Shown here: piece after piece, positions 8,419 to 16,966 of the stretch | How positions within the stretch are numbered: the first letter of the stretch is position 1 | Layout: every line of letters begins with the position of its first letter | Assembly (NCBI GenBank): GCA_003164035.1 | Contig: PLRS01000061.1 | Coordinates: forward strand, 60,047 to 96,787 | Direction: 5' to 3' | DNA from: Bryobacterales bacterium | GTDB taxonomy: Bacteria > Acidobacteriota > Terriglobia > Bryobacterales > Bryobacteraceae | Length of the DNA: 36,741 nt | The notes under the pieces: generated by a model | What the model was told of the DNA's origin: nothing | The model's input: the letters and a program-made list of their open reading frames with translations, nothing else | The model's database searches: none | Program-made: the position numbers and the translations under genes

Positions 8419-9393
8419 TCAGTCTGGGTGAAGCGTGCTCACGTCCACTGTCATACCGGCGCCAGATGCACGAGCCGATTCGGCGCGGGCGGTTCTCACC
8501 TGTGCTTCGATCGCGCGGGCTTCGGCTTTGTGGCCGGTCCGCCGCAAGAATTGCGAGTAGTCGGTGAGCGCGGCCAGGTACTCCGGGTCATCCGGTCCGA
8601 GTTGCCCGAGGCTTTCGAGCGCCTGGCGGTACAGCGGACCCACTTCCTCACGCCGGCCCGTGAGGAAACTTATGGCGGCCAGATTGTGGTAGATTTGCCC
8701 TACCAGCGGACGGTGCGACGACATATCCCGCCGCAAGAAACCGACGGAGCGCTCCAGCATTTGCCGCGCCTCCAGATCGCGCCGCTGGTGGTGGCGGATC
8801 ATGGCGAAGTTGTTGAGCGCGATCGCAGTCATGAGCTGACTGGCTTCGTGTTCGAAGACCGGCAGCGCCAGATTCAGTTCGGCTTCGGCTTCCTGGTAAC
8901 GGTGCTGCTTGATAAGGACTTCCGCCAGGAAGGCATGGACACGGGCAGGGCACTCGTCGTCAGCGGGCAACAAGCGCGCCTCTCGCGACAGGGAGTCGCG
9001 CAGCAAGGTTTCCGCCTGATGAAGCCTGCCGCGCAATCCAAACACACTGGCCAGATGAGCCTCAATCACGGCATAGGCGGCGTTGTCTTTGCCGATGGCG
9101 ATTTGGATTTCGTCGAGCGCCGCCCGATATTGAAGTTCGGCATCATCAAGGCGCAGCAGTGTCTCTTCGGTAGACGCCAGAGTATCGCGCGTCACCCAGC
9201 GGCGCGTGTCCCGGGGCTCGAGCGTTTCGGCAACCGCGAGCGCCTGGCGAAGAGTCTCGGCCGCGTTGCCATAATCGGCTCGGCTCAGTTGTTCCCGGGC
9301 GGCCGCCATCTCCCGATCCCATTGCCCGCTCGCCTGATCCGCCCCAAAAACGCAATTTATGGAGCACACACATACTACGAGCCCATATCGCAC
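8419..9393 (-). CDS. Exported tetratricopeptide-repeat protein
   Basis: A protein of about 324 residues. A short hydrophobic signal (YGLVVCVCSINCVFGA) is followed by about six or seven TPR-like helical pairs with the usual spacing (YGNAAETLRQALAVAETL, EAELQ/YRAALDEI, QAETLLRDSL, RYQEAEAELNLALPVF, ARQMLERSVGFL, EVGPLYRQALESL, KAEARAIEAQV). TPR proteins are protein-binding scaffolds. The start is the GTG at 9393, with AAAGGAGAG at 9397-9405; the frame is open upstream to 9576 but those residues are basic and low in structure. A long plus-strand frame over the same bases is a shadow. The partner is not evident from neighbours. Confidence 0.85.
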   Translation of the reverse strand: MRYGLVVCVCSINCVFGADQASGQWDREMAAAREQLSRADYGNAAETLRQALAVAETLEPRDTRRWVTRDTLASTEETLLRLDDAELQYRAALDEIQIAIGKDNAAYAVIEAHLASVFGLRGRLHQAETLLRDSLSREARLLPADDECPARVHAFLAEVLIKQHRYQEAEAELNLALPVFEHEASQLMTAIALNNFAMIRHHQRRDLEARQMLERSVGFLRRDMSSHRPLVGQIYHNLAAISFLTGRREEVGPLYRQALESLGQLGPDDPEYLAALTDYSQFLRRTGHKAEARAIEAQVRTARAESARASGAGMTVDVSTLHPD

Positions 9394-9744
9394 GACCTCT
9401 CCTTTGGAACGACGCCCGCTCACACGAAATCGGTTCCCGACCTCCGACCTAGCCCAGTTAGAACTGCCGCCGAGGATCAGGCAAACCCCGGCCGCGTGAG
9501 ATGCAAAAAGCTCGAGTTGCGGTTCCTTTCGGCGTTTTGTGGGCGTTGGAACGTGACCAAGTCGCCCGTTGTTCATATCGACGGGTGTTGCGGGAAGCTT
9601 TAGGCGGTCCTGGCCAAAGTCCTAACGGCACTGACATGGCCACCGCGGGCAAATTCCTGAGGCTATCGGAGGCGGCCTGATATATACTTGCGAGAGTCCG
9701 GAACCCAAGCCGGGAAACCGGAGCAAACACTAGAGGAGGGGAAG

Positions 9745-10608
9745 ATGATGCGAAAGCGGTACGTGAAGAGAGCTGCCACCACTGCCGTGGCATTGACCTG
9801 TTCGGTGGCCGGGATGATGGCGCAGCCCGGCAACTTCAGCCCTAACGGCTGCCAAAGCCTTCCAGGCTATACGGCACTCAAGACGGCTCTGGACGCAGCC
9901 ACGTCGACGGAAAACAGCGGCCTCAACAATCAGATGTGGGCGACCATCGTGGACCGGGACGGGATCGTCTGCGCGGTGGCGTTCTCCGGCGTAAACCGGG
10001 GCGCACAGTGGCCTGGCAGCCGCGTGATTTCGGCGCAGAAGGCCAACACCGCCAACGCGTTCAGTCTCGATGCCTCGTCGCATAGCAACGGGAAGGGGCA
10101 GGCGACCGGGTTGGCGCTCTCCACGGCCAACCTGTTTTCCGCGGTGCAGCCGGGCGGCAGCCTTTTCGGTCTTCAGGCCAGCAATCCAGTGGATACGCAG
10201 GTCGCATACGAGGGGCCGTCCAGCAGCTTCGGTCAAGCGAGCGATCCGATGGTGGGGAACAAGATCGGCGGCGTGAATGTGTTCGGCGGCGGGCTGGCGC
10301 TGTACGCCACCGGTAAAGTAATTGTTGGCGGAGTCGGTGTGAGCGGCGATACCTCCTGCACGGACCACGATACTGCCTGGCGCCTTCGCCGCAATCTGGG
10401 ACTGGACCACTTATCCGGGGTTGGGGGCGTTTCGGGCGATCCGACCCACCCGGACAACATTATTTACGACATCGTAGCCAATGCGGGCACGGGCGGCACA
10501 GGTCAAAATCCGGGCGGGTCGGGCGGCGTAGGGACGAGCCCATCCGGTTTCGGCCATCCGAAGTGCCTCAATACGGGGAACCAAGCCGCGCTTCCGGCCG
10601 TGCAGTAG
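9745..10608 (+). CDS. Secreted GlcG/HbpS-like (heme-binding family) protein
   Basis: About 287 residues. The signal peptide is RKRYVKRAATTAVALTCSVA followed by GMMAQ. The mature part matches the GlcG/HbpS fold: an LP-x-Y helix start, WATIVDRDGIVCAVAFSG, a SRVISAQKANTANAFS helix, and the loop GGVNVFGGGLALYATGKVIVG leading to GVSGDTSCTDHDTAWRLRR (each piece quoted in part). Some members bind heme; others have no known ligand. A glycine-rich low-complexity stretch near the C-terminus (GTGGTGQNPGGSGG) is unusual for the family. The start at 9745 has a strong GAGGAGGGG Shine-Dalgarno at 9733-9741; an adjacent ATG at 9748 is equally possible. Confidence 0.82.
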   Translation: MMRKRYVKRAATTAVALTCSVAGMMAQPGNFSPNGCQSLPGYTALKTALDAATSTENSGLNNQMWATIVDRDGIVCAVAFSGVNRGAQWPGSRVISAQKANTANAFSLDASSHSNGKGQATGLALSTANLFSAVQPGGSLFGLQASNPVDTQVAYEGPSSSFGQASDPMVGNKIGGVNVFGGGLALYATGKVIVGGVGVSGDTSCTDHDTAWRLRRNLGLDHLSGVGGVSGDPTHPDNIIYDIVANAGTGGTGQNPGGSGGVGTSPSGFGHPKCLNTGNQAALPAVQ

Positions 10609-10687
10609 ACACGCAGGCTGGCCGAATCGCCCGCACCCAGGCTGGCGTGCGCCGCTTCGGGTTATGATGGGGCACGGCACTTTCCCA

Positions 10688-11935
10688 ATGGAAGAGAATC
10701 GCCCGGCTTCCGCCTTCCGGCGCTATCGGTATGGGGGCTGCCTGGCGGGTTGCGGGGTTCTGTTGGCAGCCGTCCTCGCCTTCAGCCTGCGTTTGGCGTA
10801 CGCCGGGATTTTGGAGCAGGAGGGCGGCCTGGCCGCGTTGGCGCGCGCGGCCGCTCTCGATCCATGGAACGCGAGCTACCATGCCGCCCTGGCCGACCTG
10901 CTGGAGCGTCATGGCCTGAATCCGGAGCCCGAACTCGCGCTGGCCTGCCGCCTCGATCCGCACCACGCCGGCCATTGGATCCGGCGGGCCATCCGCGCCG
11001 AAATGCGCGGCGAAATTGCCGCGGCCGAGCGCTCTTACCTGGAAGCCGCCCGCGTCGACCATCAGTTCGCACCCCGCACCGCGTTGATGAATTTTTATTT
11101 CCGCCAGGGCGATGCGCCGAATTTTTGGATCTGGGCGCGCCGTTCCTTCGAGAGAAGCTATGGCGACCGCGCGGCTGCCTTTCAGCTTTGCTGGATGACG
11201 ACGCCCGACCCGGCCGCAATTCTCGAGCGCGCTCTGCCGCCCGACGCGGAGACCCTCCGCCAGTTCCTGGTCTTTGCGGCGGACCGGGCCGGGCCCCGTC
11301 AGGCCATGCCGGTTGGGCGCGCTCTGCTAGACCTGCGGGATATCGAAAGCCGGAACGCGCTTCTGAACTACTGCGACCGTTTGCGGCAAGCCGGTCTGTT
11401 GGACGACGCGAAAACCATCTGGGATGGGATGGCGCGGCGCGGCCTGGTTCCGGCCAATGAACCGGGCAATCTTCTGACCAACCCGCTGTTTCGCACTCTC
11501 CCCTCGGGCCGGGGCTTCGACTGGAGACTGTTTCCCACCCCCGAGGTCGCGTTGACTCCAGCAGATCCGGAACTGGGCTTCTCGGTCGATTTTTCGGGCG
11601 ATCAGCCGGAGGCTTGTCCGCTTATCCGGCAAATCGTGCCGGTCCCCGAAGAATCGCTAAGCTTTGGTGTGGAGTATCGCACCTCCAGCGCCGCGGACAA
11701 CGGCTTGCGTGTCGCCGTGGAGGATGCGGTAGCGGGCGAAGCGGCCAAACCCCTGCTAGAGGCCGGCATTGAGCCTTCGCTCTATTGGACCGTCTTGCGC
11801 CTGCCCGTCCCCCGCGCCAAATCCCGTTTCGTGTGCGTGGCGGTGCGCTACCGGCGCAAGCCCGGCACGGTGCGCTATAGCGGCCGAGTGGAATTCCGGC
11901 GGCTGCGGCTCTCGGGGAACTCCAGTGGAAGATAG
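10688..11935 (+). CDS. Membrane-anchored TPR-like protein next to O-antigen ligase
   Basis: About 415 residues. One N-terminal membrane helix (GCGVLLAAVLAFSLRLAYAG) is followed by helical repeats (LAALARAAALDPWNASYHAA, LACRLDPHHAGHWIRR, AAAERSYLEAARVDHQ, each a TPR-like A/B pair) and a C-terminal beta-rich domain (SLSFGVEYRTSSAADNGLRV, RFVCVAVRYRRK) that could be a carbohydrate-binding-like sandwich. The stop overlaps the next gene's GTG by 11 bases, so the two are translationally coupled. That suggests it helps the polymerase/ligase in building a surface polysaccharide. An alternative start lies 24 bases upstream. Family assignment beyond TPR-like is inference. Confidence 0.7.
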   Translation: MEENRPASAFRRYRYGGCLAGCGVLLAAVLAFSLRLAYAGILEQEGGLAALARAAALDPWNASYHAALADLLERHGLNPEPELALACRLDPHHAGHWIRRAIRAEMRGEIAAAERSYLEAARVDHQFAPRTALMNFYFRQGDAPNFWIWARRSFERSYGDRAAAFQLCWMTTPDPAAILERALPPDAETLRQFLVFAADRAGPRQAMPVGRALLDLRDIESRNALLNYCDRLRQAGLLDDAKTIWDGMARRGLVPANEPGNLLTNPLFRTLPSGRGFDWRLFPTPEVALTPADPELGFSVDFSGDQPEACPLIRQIVPVPEESLSFGVEYRTSSAADNGLRVAVEDAVAGEAAKPLLEAGIEPSLYWTVLRLPVPRAKSRFVCVAVRYRRKPGTVRYSGRVEFRRLRLSGNSSGR

Positions 11936-13112
11936 GCTCTCCGCGGCCCTGTTCGCGGTGCTGTGCCTGGCCGTGCTAACGGCCTGGATCGACTCGCCCT
12001 GGGCGGCGTTCCCGATCTACGCCCTGATCTTCGCCACCGGGTTGGCCGGCTGCCTCGGTTGCCTGTGGCGGCCGCGACGCCTGTTTCTTCCGCCCCTGGC
12101 GGTCGTGCCTTTGGCTGCCGCCGGGCTAGGTTTCTGGCAAGTCGGGTCCGCTGCGACGCTCAACCGCTGGGCAACTCTGAATGCATCGTTGTTGTGGCTG
12201 GCTGATGGCGTGGCGTTCCTGGTTGCGGCGCAATTGTTTTTGGATTCGGCGCGCCGCGAGCGTTTCCTGGGGTGGCTCCTTTGGTTCGGGGTTGCCGTCT
12301 CGGTCGAAGCCGTCTTGCAACTCTATTCCAGCCATGATCGGGTATTTTGGCATTTTCCCATTCGCGATCCGCAAATCCCCATGGGCCCGTTCCTCTATCA
12401 CAATCATTTTGCGGCATTCTGCGCGCTGCTGTTGCCTATTGCACTGGCTCGAGCCGTAGCCGGCGCGCGGCGCTGGCTCACTCCGGCGCTGATGGCGGCC
12501 GCGTTGGGCGGCGCGGTGATGGCGTCCGCTTCGCGATCGGGAGCGGTGGCCGCCGGTGTGGAACTCGCGCTCGCCATGGCGCTCGCAACCAAGCCGGTGC
12601 ACGGCGCTTTCGGCCGTAGTCTGCACCGGCCGTTCGTCCTGCTGGCGCTGGTCGCGGCCTTTGCCGCTGTCGCCGGTTGGGACACTCTCTGGCTGCGTTT
12701 TCACTGGGGAGACGACGCCCGCCTCCGCTACGCCCGCGCCAGCCTGGCCATGATTCAGGCCGCCCCATGGCAAGGCACGGGACTGGGATGCTGGCCCGCG
12801 GCGTACCCCATGTACGCCACCGTCGACGACGGTTTCGTTGCCAACCAGGCTCACAGCGACTGGCTCCAGTGGGCCTCGGAAGGCGGACTGCCATTAGCCG
12901 CCGCGCTGCTCTGGTTCGCTGCCGCCCTCTCCGCGCGGGCGCTTCGCTCTCGCTGGGCCATCGGCATCCCCGCGGTCTTTGCCCTGGCGTTGGCCGACTA
13001 CCCGTTTGAGAAGCCCGCCGTGGCCTTGCTCCTGTTCACTCTGGCCGGGGCTCTGGTGGCTGCGAAAGACCGCGTGACGGTTCCGCCAGCCGTGGTAAGA
13101 AGCGTGCGATGA
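11925..13112 (+). CDS. O-antigen ligase / Wzy-like polysaccharide protein
   Basis: About 395 residues with ten or more hydrophobic helices. Family marks of the O-antigen ligase group (Wzy_C) are seen: a periplasmic loop after HNHFAAFCALLLPIALA, the ASRSGAVAAG segment, and a large loop ending in GTGLGCWPAAYP and NQAHSDWLQWASEGGLPLA, which matches the ligase motif before the last helices. Such proteins sit in the inner membrane and join or polymerise undecaprenyl-linked sugars. The GTG at 11925 overlaps the upstream stop; the frame is open further but those residues are a shadow of the upstream gene. Whether it is a ligase or a polymerase cannot be decided. Confidence 0.85.
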   Translation: MEDRLSAALFAVLCLAVLTAWIDSPWAAFPIYALIFATGLAGCLGCLWRPRRLFLPPLAVVPLAAAGLGFWQVGSAATLNRWATLNASLLWLADGVAFLVAAQLFLDSARRERFLGWLLWFGVAVSVEAVLQLYSSHDRVFWHFPIRDPQIPMGPFLYHNHFAAFCALLLPIALARAVAGARRWLTPALMAAALGGAVMASASRSGAVAAGVELALAMALATKPVHGAFGRSLHRPFVLLALVAAFAAVAGWDTLWLRFHWGDDARLRYARASLAMIQAAPWQGTGLGCWPAAYPMYATVDDGFVANQAHSDWLQWASEGGLPLAAALLWFAAALSARALRSRWAIGIPAVFALALADYPFEKPAVALLLFTLAGALVAAKDRVTVPPAVVRSVR

Positions 13113-13260
13113 ATGGGAGAGCAGGGGAGCACTACGAATGCAGCCGGGATGCCGCCATCAGGGACGGCGCCGCCGCGGACCAGGCGGATAAGGTCGCCTT
13201 GACTGCTCTGGGCGACGCGAAAAGGGCGAACCGGCAATACCGCAAAGTTCTGCTGACATC
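13113..13260. other. Intergenic region without a supported gene
   Basis: GC-rich sequence after the ligase gene. Frames exist on both strands but none has a family match or a convincing ribosome binding site. Confidence 0.35.
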
Positions 13261-13515
13261 TTGGAAGCGCGGCTGCTCCGGCAAGGCCCCTGGGAATCGC
13301 GGGCGATTTGCTCGCGGACGCTGGTGAAATGGCTGGTGCTCTCGATGCCGGCGATGGCGATCTTGGCGGCCATCGAGCTGTTTCACGCCGGGGCGATCGA
13401 AGCGGCGCGGGTGCTGCTCCTCGCGGGTATCGGGCTGGGGTTCTTGTTCACAACGCCGTTCCTGCCGGTCTACACTCCCGCGCGTAGCCGCTTTGTCCGC
13501 TATTTGAAGTGCTAG
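13261..13515 (+). CDS. Possible small two-helix membrane protein
   Basis: An 84-codon frame from a TTG. It encodes two hydrophobic helices (VKWLVLSMPAMAILAAIELF and ARVLLLAGIGLGFLFTTPF) separated by a short polar loop, with a basic C-terminus. No family recognised and no clear Shine-Dalgarno. It could be a small gene, the tail of a decayed one, or chance in GC-rich DNA; the pattern of two well-bounded helices is the only support. Confidence 0.35.
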   Translation: MEARLLRQGPWESRAICSRTLVKWLVLSMPAMAILAAIELFHAGAIEAARVLLLAGIGLGFLFTTPFLPVYTPARSRFVRYLKC

Positions 13516-13589
13516 GCGAGAGCGGAACGTCCCCGCAAGCGGAATAGCGCAGGACGAGGACGAGTGGGCATGGTCGAGTGTCAGGTGTA

Positions 13590-13620
13590 GGGCAGACCAC
13601 AAAAAACGATGGTCTGCCCC
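13590..13620. repeat. Dispersed palindrome, family A, copy 1
   Basis: A perfect 10-bp inverted repeat, GGGCAGACCA (13590-13599) and TGGTCTGCCC (13610-13619), around a 10-base loop. A near-identical element in opposite orientation is at 28067-28098. It lies upstream of the rhamnose isomerase gene, in non-coding DNA. It resembles the REP/MITE-like palindromes scattered in large soil genomes. Confidence 0.75.
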
Positions 13621-13686
13621 GGTGACCCGCCCCTGCATCGCGGAGTTATCCTGGTGGGGGTCGAACCAGACCGACAGGAGGGCTCC

Positions 13687-14988
13687 ATGAAGAAAGAGAA
13701 CCTGAACCAGGCTTACCGGATTGCCACGGAGCAATACGCCGAGTGGGGTGTGAATGTGGAAGCTGCGTTGAAGACGCTGGAATCCATCCCCATCTCGCTG
13801 CACTGCTGGCAGGGGGACGACGTGGGCGGCTTCGAAACCGTGGGGGCAGTGCTTTCCGGCGGCGGCATCCAGGCTACCGGCAATTATCCCGGCAAGGCGC
13901 GCACCATCGAGGAGTTGCGCGGCGATCTGGAGAAAGCCTTCAGCCTGATTCCCGGCCGCCATCGTCTGAACCTGCATGCCTCCTACCTGGACAACGGCGG
14001 CAAGTACGTGGAACGCGACCAAATCGAGCCGCGCCATTTCCAGGGCTGGATCGATTGGGCCAAGGCCAACCACTTGGGCATGGACTTCAACCCAACTTAC
14101 TTTTCCCACCCCAAAGCCGCCGACGGCTTCACCCTGGCCCACGCCGACCCGGCCATCCGCCAATTCTGGATCGAACACGGCATCGCCTGCCGCAGGATCG
14201 GCGCCGAAATCGGACGCCAGCTCGGCACGCCCGCCGTCAACAACGTCTGGATCCCGGACGGATACAAGGATATTCCCGCCGACCGCGCCGCGCCGCGCGA
14301 GCGCCTGGTCGAATCGCTCGACAAAACCTTCGCCGAGCCCATCGACCCCAAGTTCCTTCTGGACGCCGTCGAAGCCAAGCTGTTTGGCATCGGCGCGGAA
14401 AGCTACACCGCCGGCTCGGCCGAGTTCTACCTGGGGTACGCCATCTCCCGGCAGAAGCTGCTCACTCTCGACGCCGGCCATTTCCACCCCACCGAGGTGA
14501 TCTCCGACAAAATCTCTTCGGTGCTGCTGTTCTGTCCCGGCCTGCTGCTGCACGTCAGCCGTCCGGTGCGATGGGATAGCGACCACGTGGTGATTCTCGA
14601 CGACGAATTGCAGGCCATTGCCAGGGAGCTGGTGCGCAGCGGCAAGCTCGACCGCATCCACGTCGGCCTGGATTATTTCGATGCCAGCATCAACCGCGTG
14701 GCGGCCTGGATCGTCGGCGCGCGTAATATGCTGAAAGCGCTGCTCGTCGCCCTGCTGGAGCCTACCGCCCGCTTGCGCGAAATCGAACTGGCGCAGGATT
14801 TCACCCAGCGCCTGGTATTGCTGGAAGAGTTGAAGAGCCTGCCCTGGTCCGCCGTGTGGGATTACTACTGCGCCCAAAAAGGCGTTCCCGCCGGCTTCGA
14901 TTGGTTCGACGAAATCCGGCGCTACGAACAGGACGTGCTCGCGAAACGCTCCGCCAGCCTGGCCACGGTGGAAGCCGGCGCCTTCTAA
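13687..14988 (+). CDS. rhaA: L-rhamnose isomerase
   Basis: A 433-residue enzyme that converts L-rhamnose to L-rhamnulose in the cytoplasm, using divalent metal. Very close to the E. coli family pattern: [97 protein letters not shown] and [18 protein letters not shown]. The metal-binding Glu, Asp and His residues lie in these last four motifs. The start at 13687 has a CAGGAGG Shine-Dalgarno; the frame is open upstream through a palindromic repeat that is not coding. No rhamnulokinase, aldolase or transporter gene is adjacent, so the pathway is not clustered here. The stop overlaps the convergent gene's stop (CTAA). Confidence 0.96.
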   Translation: MKKENLNQAYRIATEQYAEWGVNVEAALKTLESIPISLHCWQGDDVGGFETVGAVLSGGGIQATGNYPGKARTIEELRGDLEKAFSLIPGRHRLNLHASYLDNGGKYVERDQIEPRHFQGWIDWAKANHLGMDFNPTYFSHPKAADGFTLAHADPAIRQFWIEHGIACRRIGAEIGRQLGTPAVNNVWIPDGYKDIPADRAAPRERLVESLDKTFAEPIDPKFLLDAVEAKLFGIGAESYTAGSAEFYLGYAISRQKLLTLDAGHFHPTEVISDKISSVLLFCPGLLLHVSRPVRWDSDHVVILDDELQAIARELVRSGKLDRIHVGLDYFDASINRVAAWIVGARNMLKALLVALLEPTARLREIELAQDFTQRLVLLEELKSLPWSAVWDYYCAQKGVPAGFDWFDEIRRYEQDVLAKRSASLATVEAGAF

Positions 14989-15788
14989 CGGCCGCGGCCC
15001 GGCAGCTTCCTGCGCGCTAATTTCAGGCCGCTCCAATCGGTATCCACGGAGCAGACTTTGAAATCCACCAGGCCGCTGGCCAGCGCCGCCGCGCGGACGT
15101 CGTTCTGGTTGAAATCCACCTTGTAGCGGCCGCTCTGCTTGGGGTGCACAATCCAGAGCGCGCAGCCCTCCGGCAGGCGCGCCGCCAGGTACGGGGTTTC
15201 GCTTTCCAGCTCGCGGCGCGAACGCACGAACCAAAGCGCCAGGCCGGCGGTGCGGGTCAGCCTATTGGAAAGTTTGGCGCCTTCCGGAAGCTCGCCCAAC
15301 TGCTGTTCGAATTCATCCGGCGCGCCCAGCAGGGAAATCTCCAGCCCCTCCTTTATACCCAGCTTCGCCGGTAGAGCCGCGCCGGTATAGCGTTCCATGT
15401 GCGAGGGCGGCTGTACCGGGTCGGCCGGCCGGTGCCGCAGGGCCTCGCGCAGCGCGTTGTCCACTCTGCCCCAGGCGCAATAAAAAGCGTCGGGCAGTTC
15501 GCTTCGAACCCGCGCCACTTTTTCCGGCGCGCCACCCGCGTAGACCAGCGGAATCGGCCGCGTCACCTTGCTTTGCCGCAGCGCGATTCCCACTTCACGC
15601 CCGTGCGACGGTAGCCGGTCCAGATCGATCAGGATCACCCCCGGCGTATGCTGGCGAAAGTAGCCGATCAGGCCCGCCGGGTTGAGCGGGGTCGAGTCGA
15701 CCTCGAAACCCGCGGACTCCAACGCCGCCGCCCGTTCCCGCGCCCGATCGGCATTCCAACAGACTAAGCGCACCTTGTTCGCAGGCAT
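14985..15788 (-). CDS. Receiver-like domain fused to a DUF3052-like domain
   Basis: A 267-residue protein. The N-terminal about 120 residues look like a response-regulator receiver fold ([47 protein letters not shown]). An aspartate sits where the phosphate acceptor is expected (LIDLD), but the early acidic pair is weak. The C-terminal half resembles DUF3052 ([70 protein letters not shown], each quoted in part). The role is unknown. It is convergent with rhaA with overlapping stop codons. The family calls rest on recalled patterns, so a plain DUF3052 protein with an unrelated N-terminus remains possible. Confidence 0.7.
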   Translation of the reverse strand: MPANKVRLVCWNADRARERAAALESAGFEVDSTPLNPAGLIGYFRQHTPGVILIDLDRLPSHGREVGIALRQSKVTRPIPLVYAGGAPEKVARVRSELPDAFYCAWGRVDNALREALRHRPADPVQPPSHMERYTGAALPAKLGIKEGLEISLLGAPDEFEQQLGELPEGAKLSNRLTRTAGLALWFVRSRRELESETPYLAARLPEGCALWIVHPKQSGRYKVDFNQNDVRAAALASGLVDFKVCSVDTDWSGLKLARRKLPGRGR

Positions 15789-15929
15789 GGTCCTGAGCTC
15801 ATTTTACCTGCCCCGCGCGCCTCCCCTGGGGCCGCTTTTCGACCCGGAAATCAAGTACGTCCGCCCAAGGATGATCGCCCGATCGCGAATTTCTCGCCTT
15901 TACATTCGAGGACGTCAACGAGGATAACC

Positions 15930-16808
15930 ATGAAAATCCCTTACCGCTCCGCGTTACCGATACTCTTGCTCCTGTCGCTGGCTATGCCTGGGCATGCGGA
16001 TTCCCTTCTCTATTCTGGCGCTGTTCGGACCTACGAGATCCCCGTCACCGGCACCTACGAAATCGTCGCCTATGGCGCGCAGGGTGGAGACTCCGGGGGA
16101 GATGGAGCCGAGATCGGCGGCGACTTCACCCTGACGGCGGGTGAGACGTTGGATATCTACGTGGGCGGCGGGGGCGGCGACGGACTCGTCGGCGTGGGTG
16201 GAGGAGGCGGCGGCACCTTCGTCCTCCTCGAGGGGAGCCCGGACGACACGCTCCTTGTGGTCGCGGGCGGCGGGGGCGGCGCGGGTGCCGAAGACGGCGG
16301 CAGCGGGGGGCAAACGGGCGAAAACGGCGGCGACGGCGAATTCAACTCCGGCTCGGGAGGAAGCGGCGGTGACGGCGGCGGCGCCAGCGGCTACGGCGGA
16401 GGCGGCGGAGGCGGCTACTCCACAGATGGCGGCAGCGCCCCCGACTCCGGCGGCGGGGCGGGCGGTAGTAGCTACCTCGATGGCCTGGCCGGCGGCATCG
16501 GCGGCATCGATGGCGGCGGGGGCGGCTTTGGTGGCGGGGGCGGAGGCGGCTCCACCGGCGGCGGAGGCGGTGGTGGGTACAGCGGCGGAGGCGGCGGGCT
16601 CGGGGGCCAAGGCGGAGGCGGCGGAGGGTCGTATTTCGGCAACGTCTTGAGCTCCACACAGGACATATCCGAAGCCGGCGTCAATACCGGCAACGGCGAG
16701 GTTACCATCGACCTCGAAACGCCCGAGCCGTCTTCTTTCGTTTTGTTCGCGCTCGGCCTGCTCGCTAGTCCGGCATTCCGCCGCTGGCGCAACGCCCGGG
16801 CCAAGTAA
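15930..16808 (+). CDS. Glycine-rich secreted protein with PEP-CTERM sorting signal
   Basis: A 292-residue exported protein. The signal peptide is MKIPYRSALPILLLLSLAMP, followed by GHA. A beta-rich start (VRTYEIPVTGTYEIVAYGAQ) leads into a long glycine-rich region dominated by GGGG runs, as in the Gly_rich_2 type. The C-terminus is a PEP-CTERM signal: PEPSSF, a hydrophobic helix (VLFALGLLASPAF) and a basic end (RRWRNARAK). PEP-CTERM proteins are cut by an exosortase and sent to the surface, often with exopolysaccharide. No exosortase gene is in the window. The minus strand shows long arginine- and alanine-rich shadow frames here. The Shine-Dalgarno (GAGGATAACC) is modest. Confidence 0.88.
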   Translation: MKIPYRSALPILLLLSLAMPGHADSLLYSGAVRTYEIPVTGTYEIVAYGAQGGDSGGDGAEIGGDFTLTAGETLDIYVGGGGGDGLVGVGGGGGGTFVLLEGSPDDTLLVVAGGGGGAGAEDGGSGGQTGENGGDGEFNSGSGGSGGDGGGASGYGGGGGGGYSTDGGSAPDSGGGAGGSSYLDGLAGGIGGIDGGGGGFGGGGGGGSTGGGGGGGYSGGGGGLGGQGGGGGGSYFGNVLSSTQDISEAGVNTGNGEVTIDLETPEPSSFVLFALGLLASPAFRRWRNARAK

Positions 16809-16966
16809 CAAAAATGGCGGGGCAGGCTGCCATGCCCGCGGCATCGGTGTGGCCGCAACCAGGTGTCTCGATCCTGCGATCCTCGATGTGTACCGCCGTC
16901 TTGTCCAGTCGCCACGCTCGAAGATTTCCGGCGCGACCGCCACGAAGAAGGCGCGGGAACGAAGCG
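16809..16966. other. Intergenic region with GC-rich inverted repeat
   Basis: Between two convergent genes. It starts with an imperfect hairpin (GCGGGGCA and TGCCCGC around 16819-16840) that could terminate transcription from either side. No gene recognised. Confidence 0.4.

Noticed and set aside
8359-9603. A 414-codon plus-strand frame.
   Set aside because: The minus strand encodes clear TPR repeats with a signal peptide and a good ribosome binding site; the plus frame is a shadow.
13132-15234. A 700-codon minus-strand frame.
   Set aside because: It is antisense to rhaA, whose motifs are unmistakable; the minus translation is repetitive and rich in residues typical of shadow frames.
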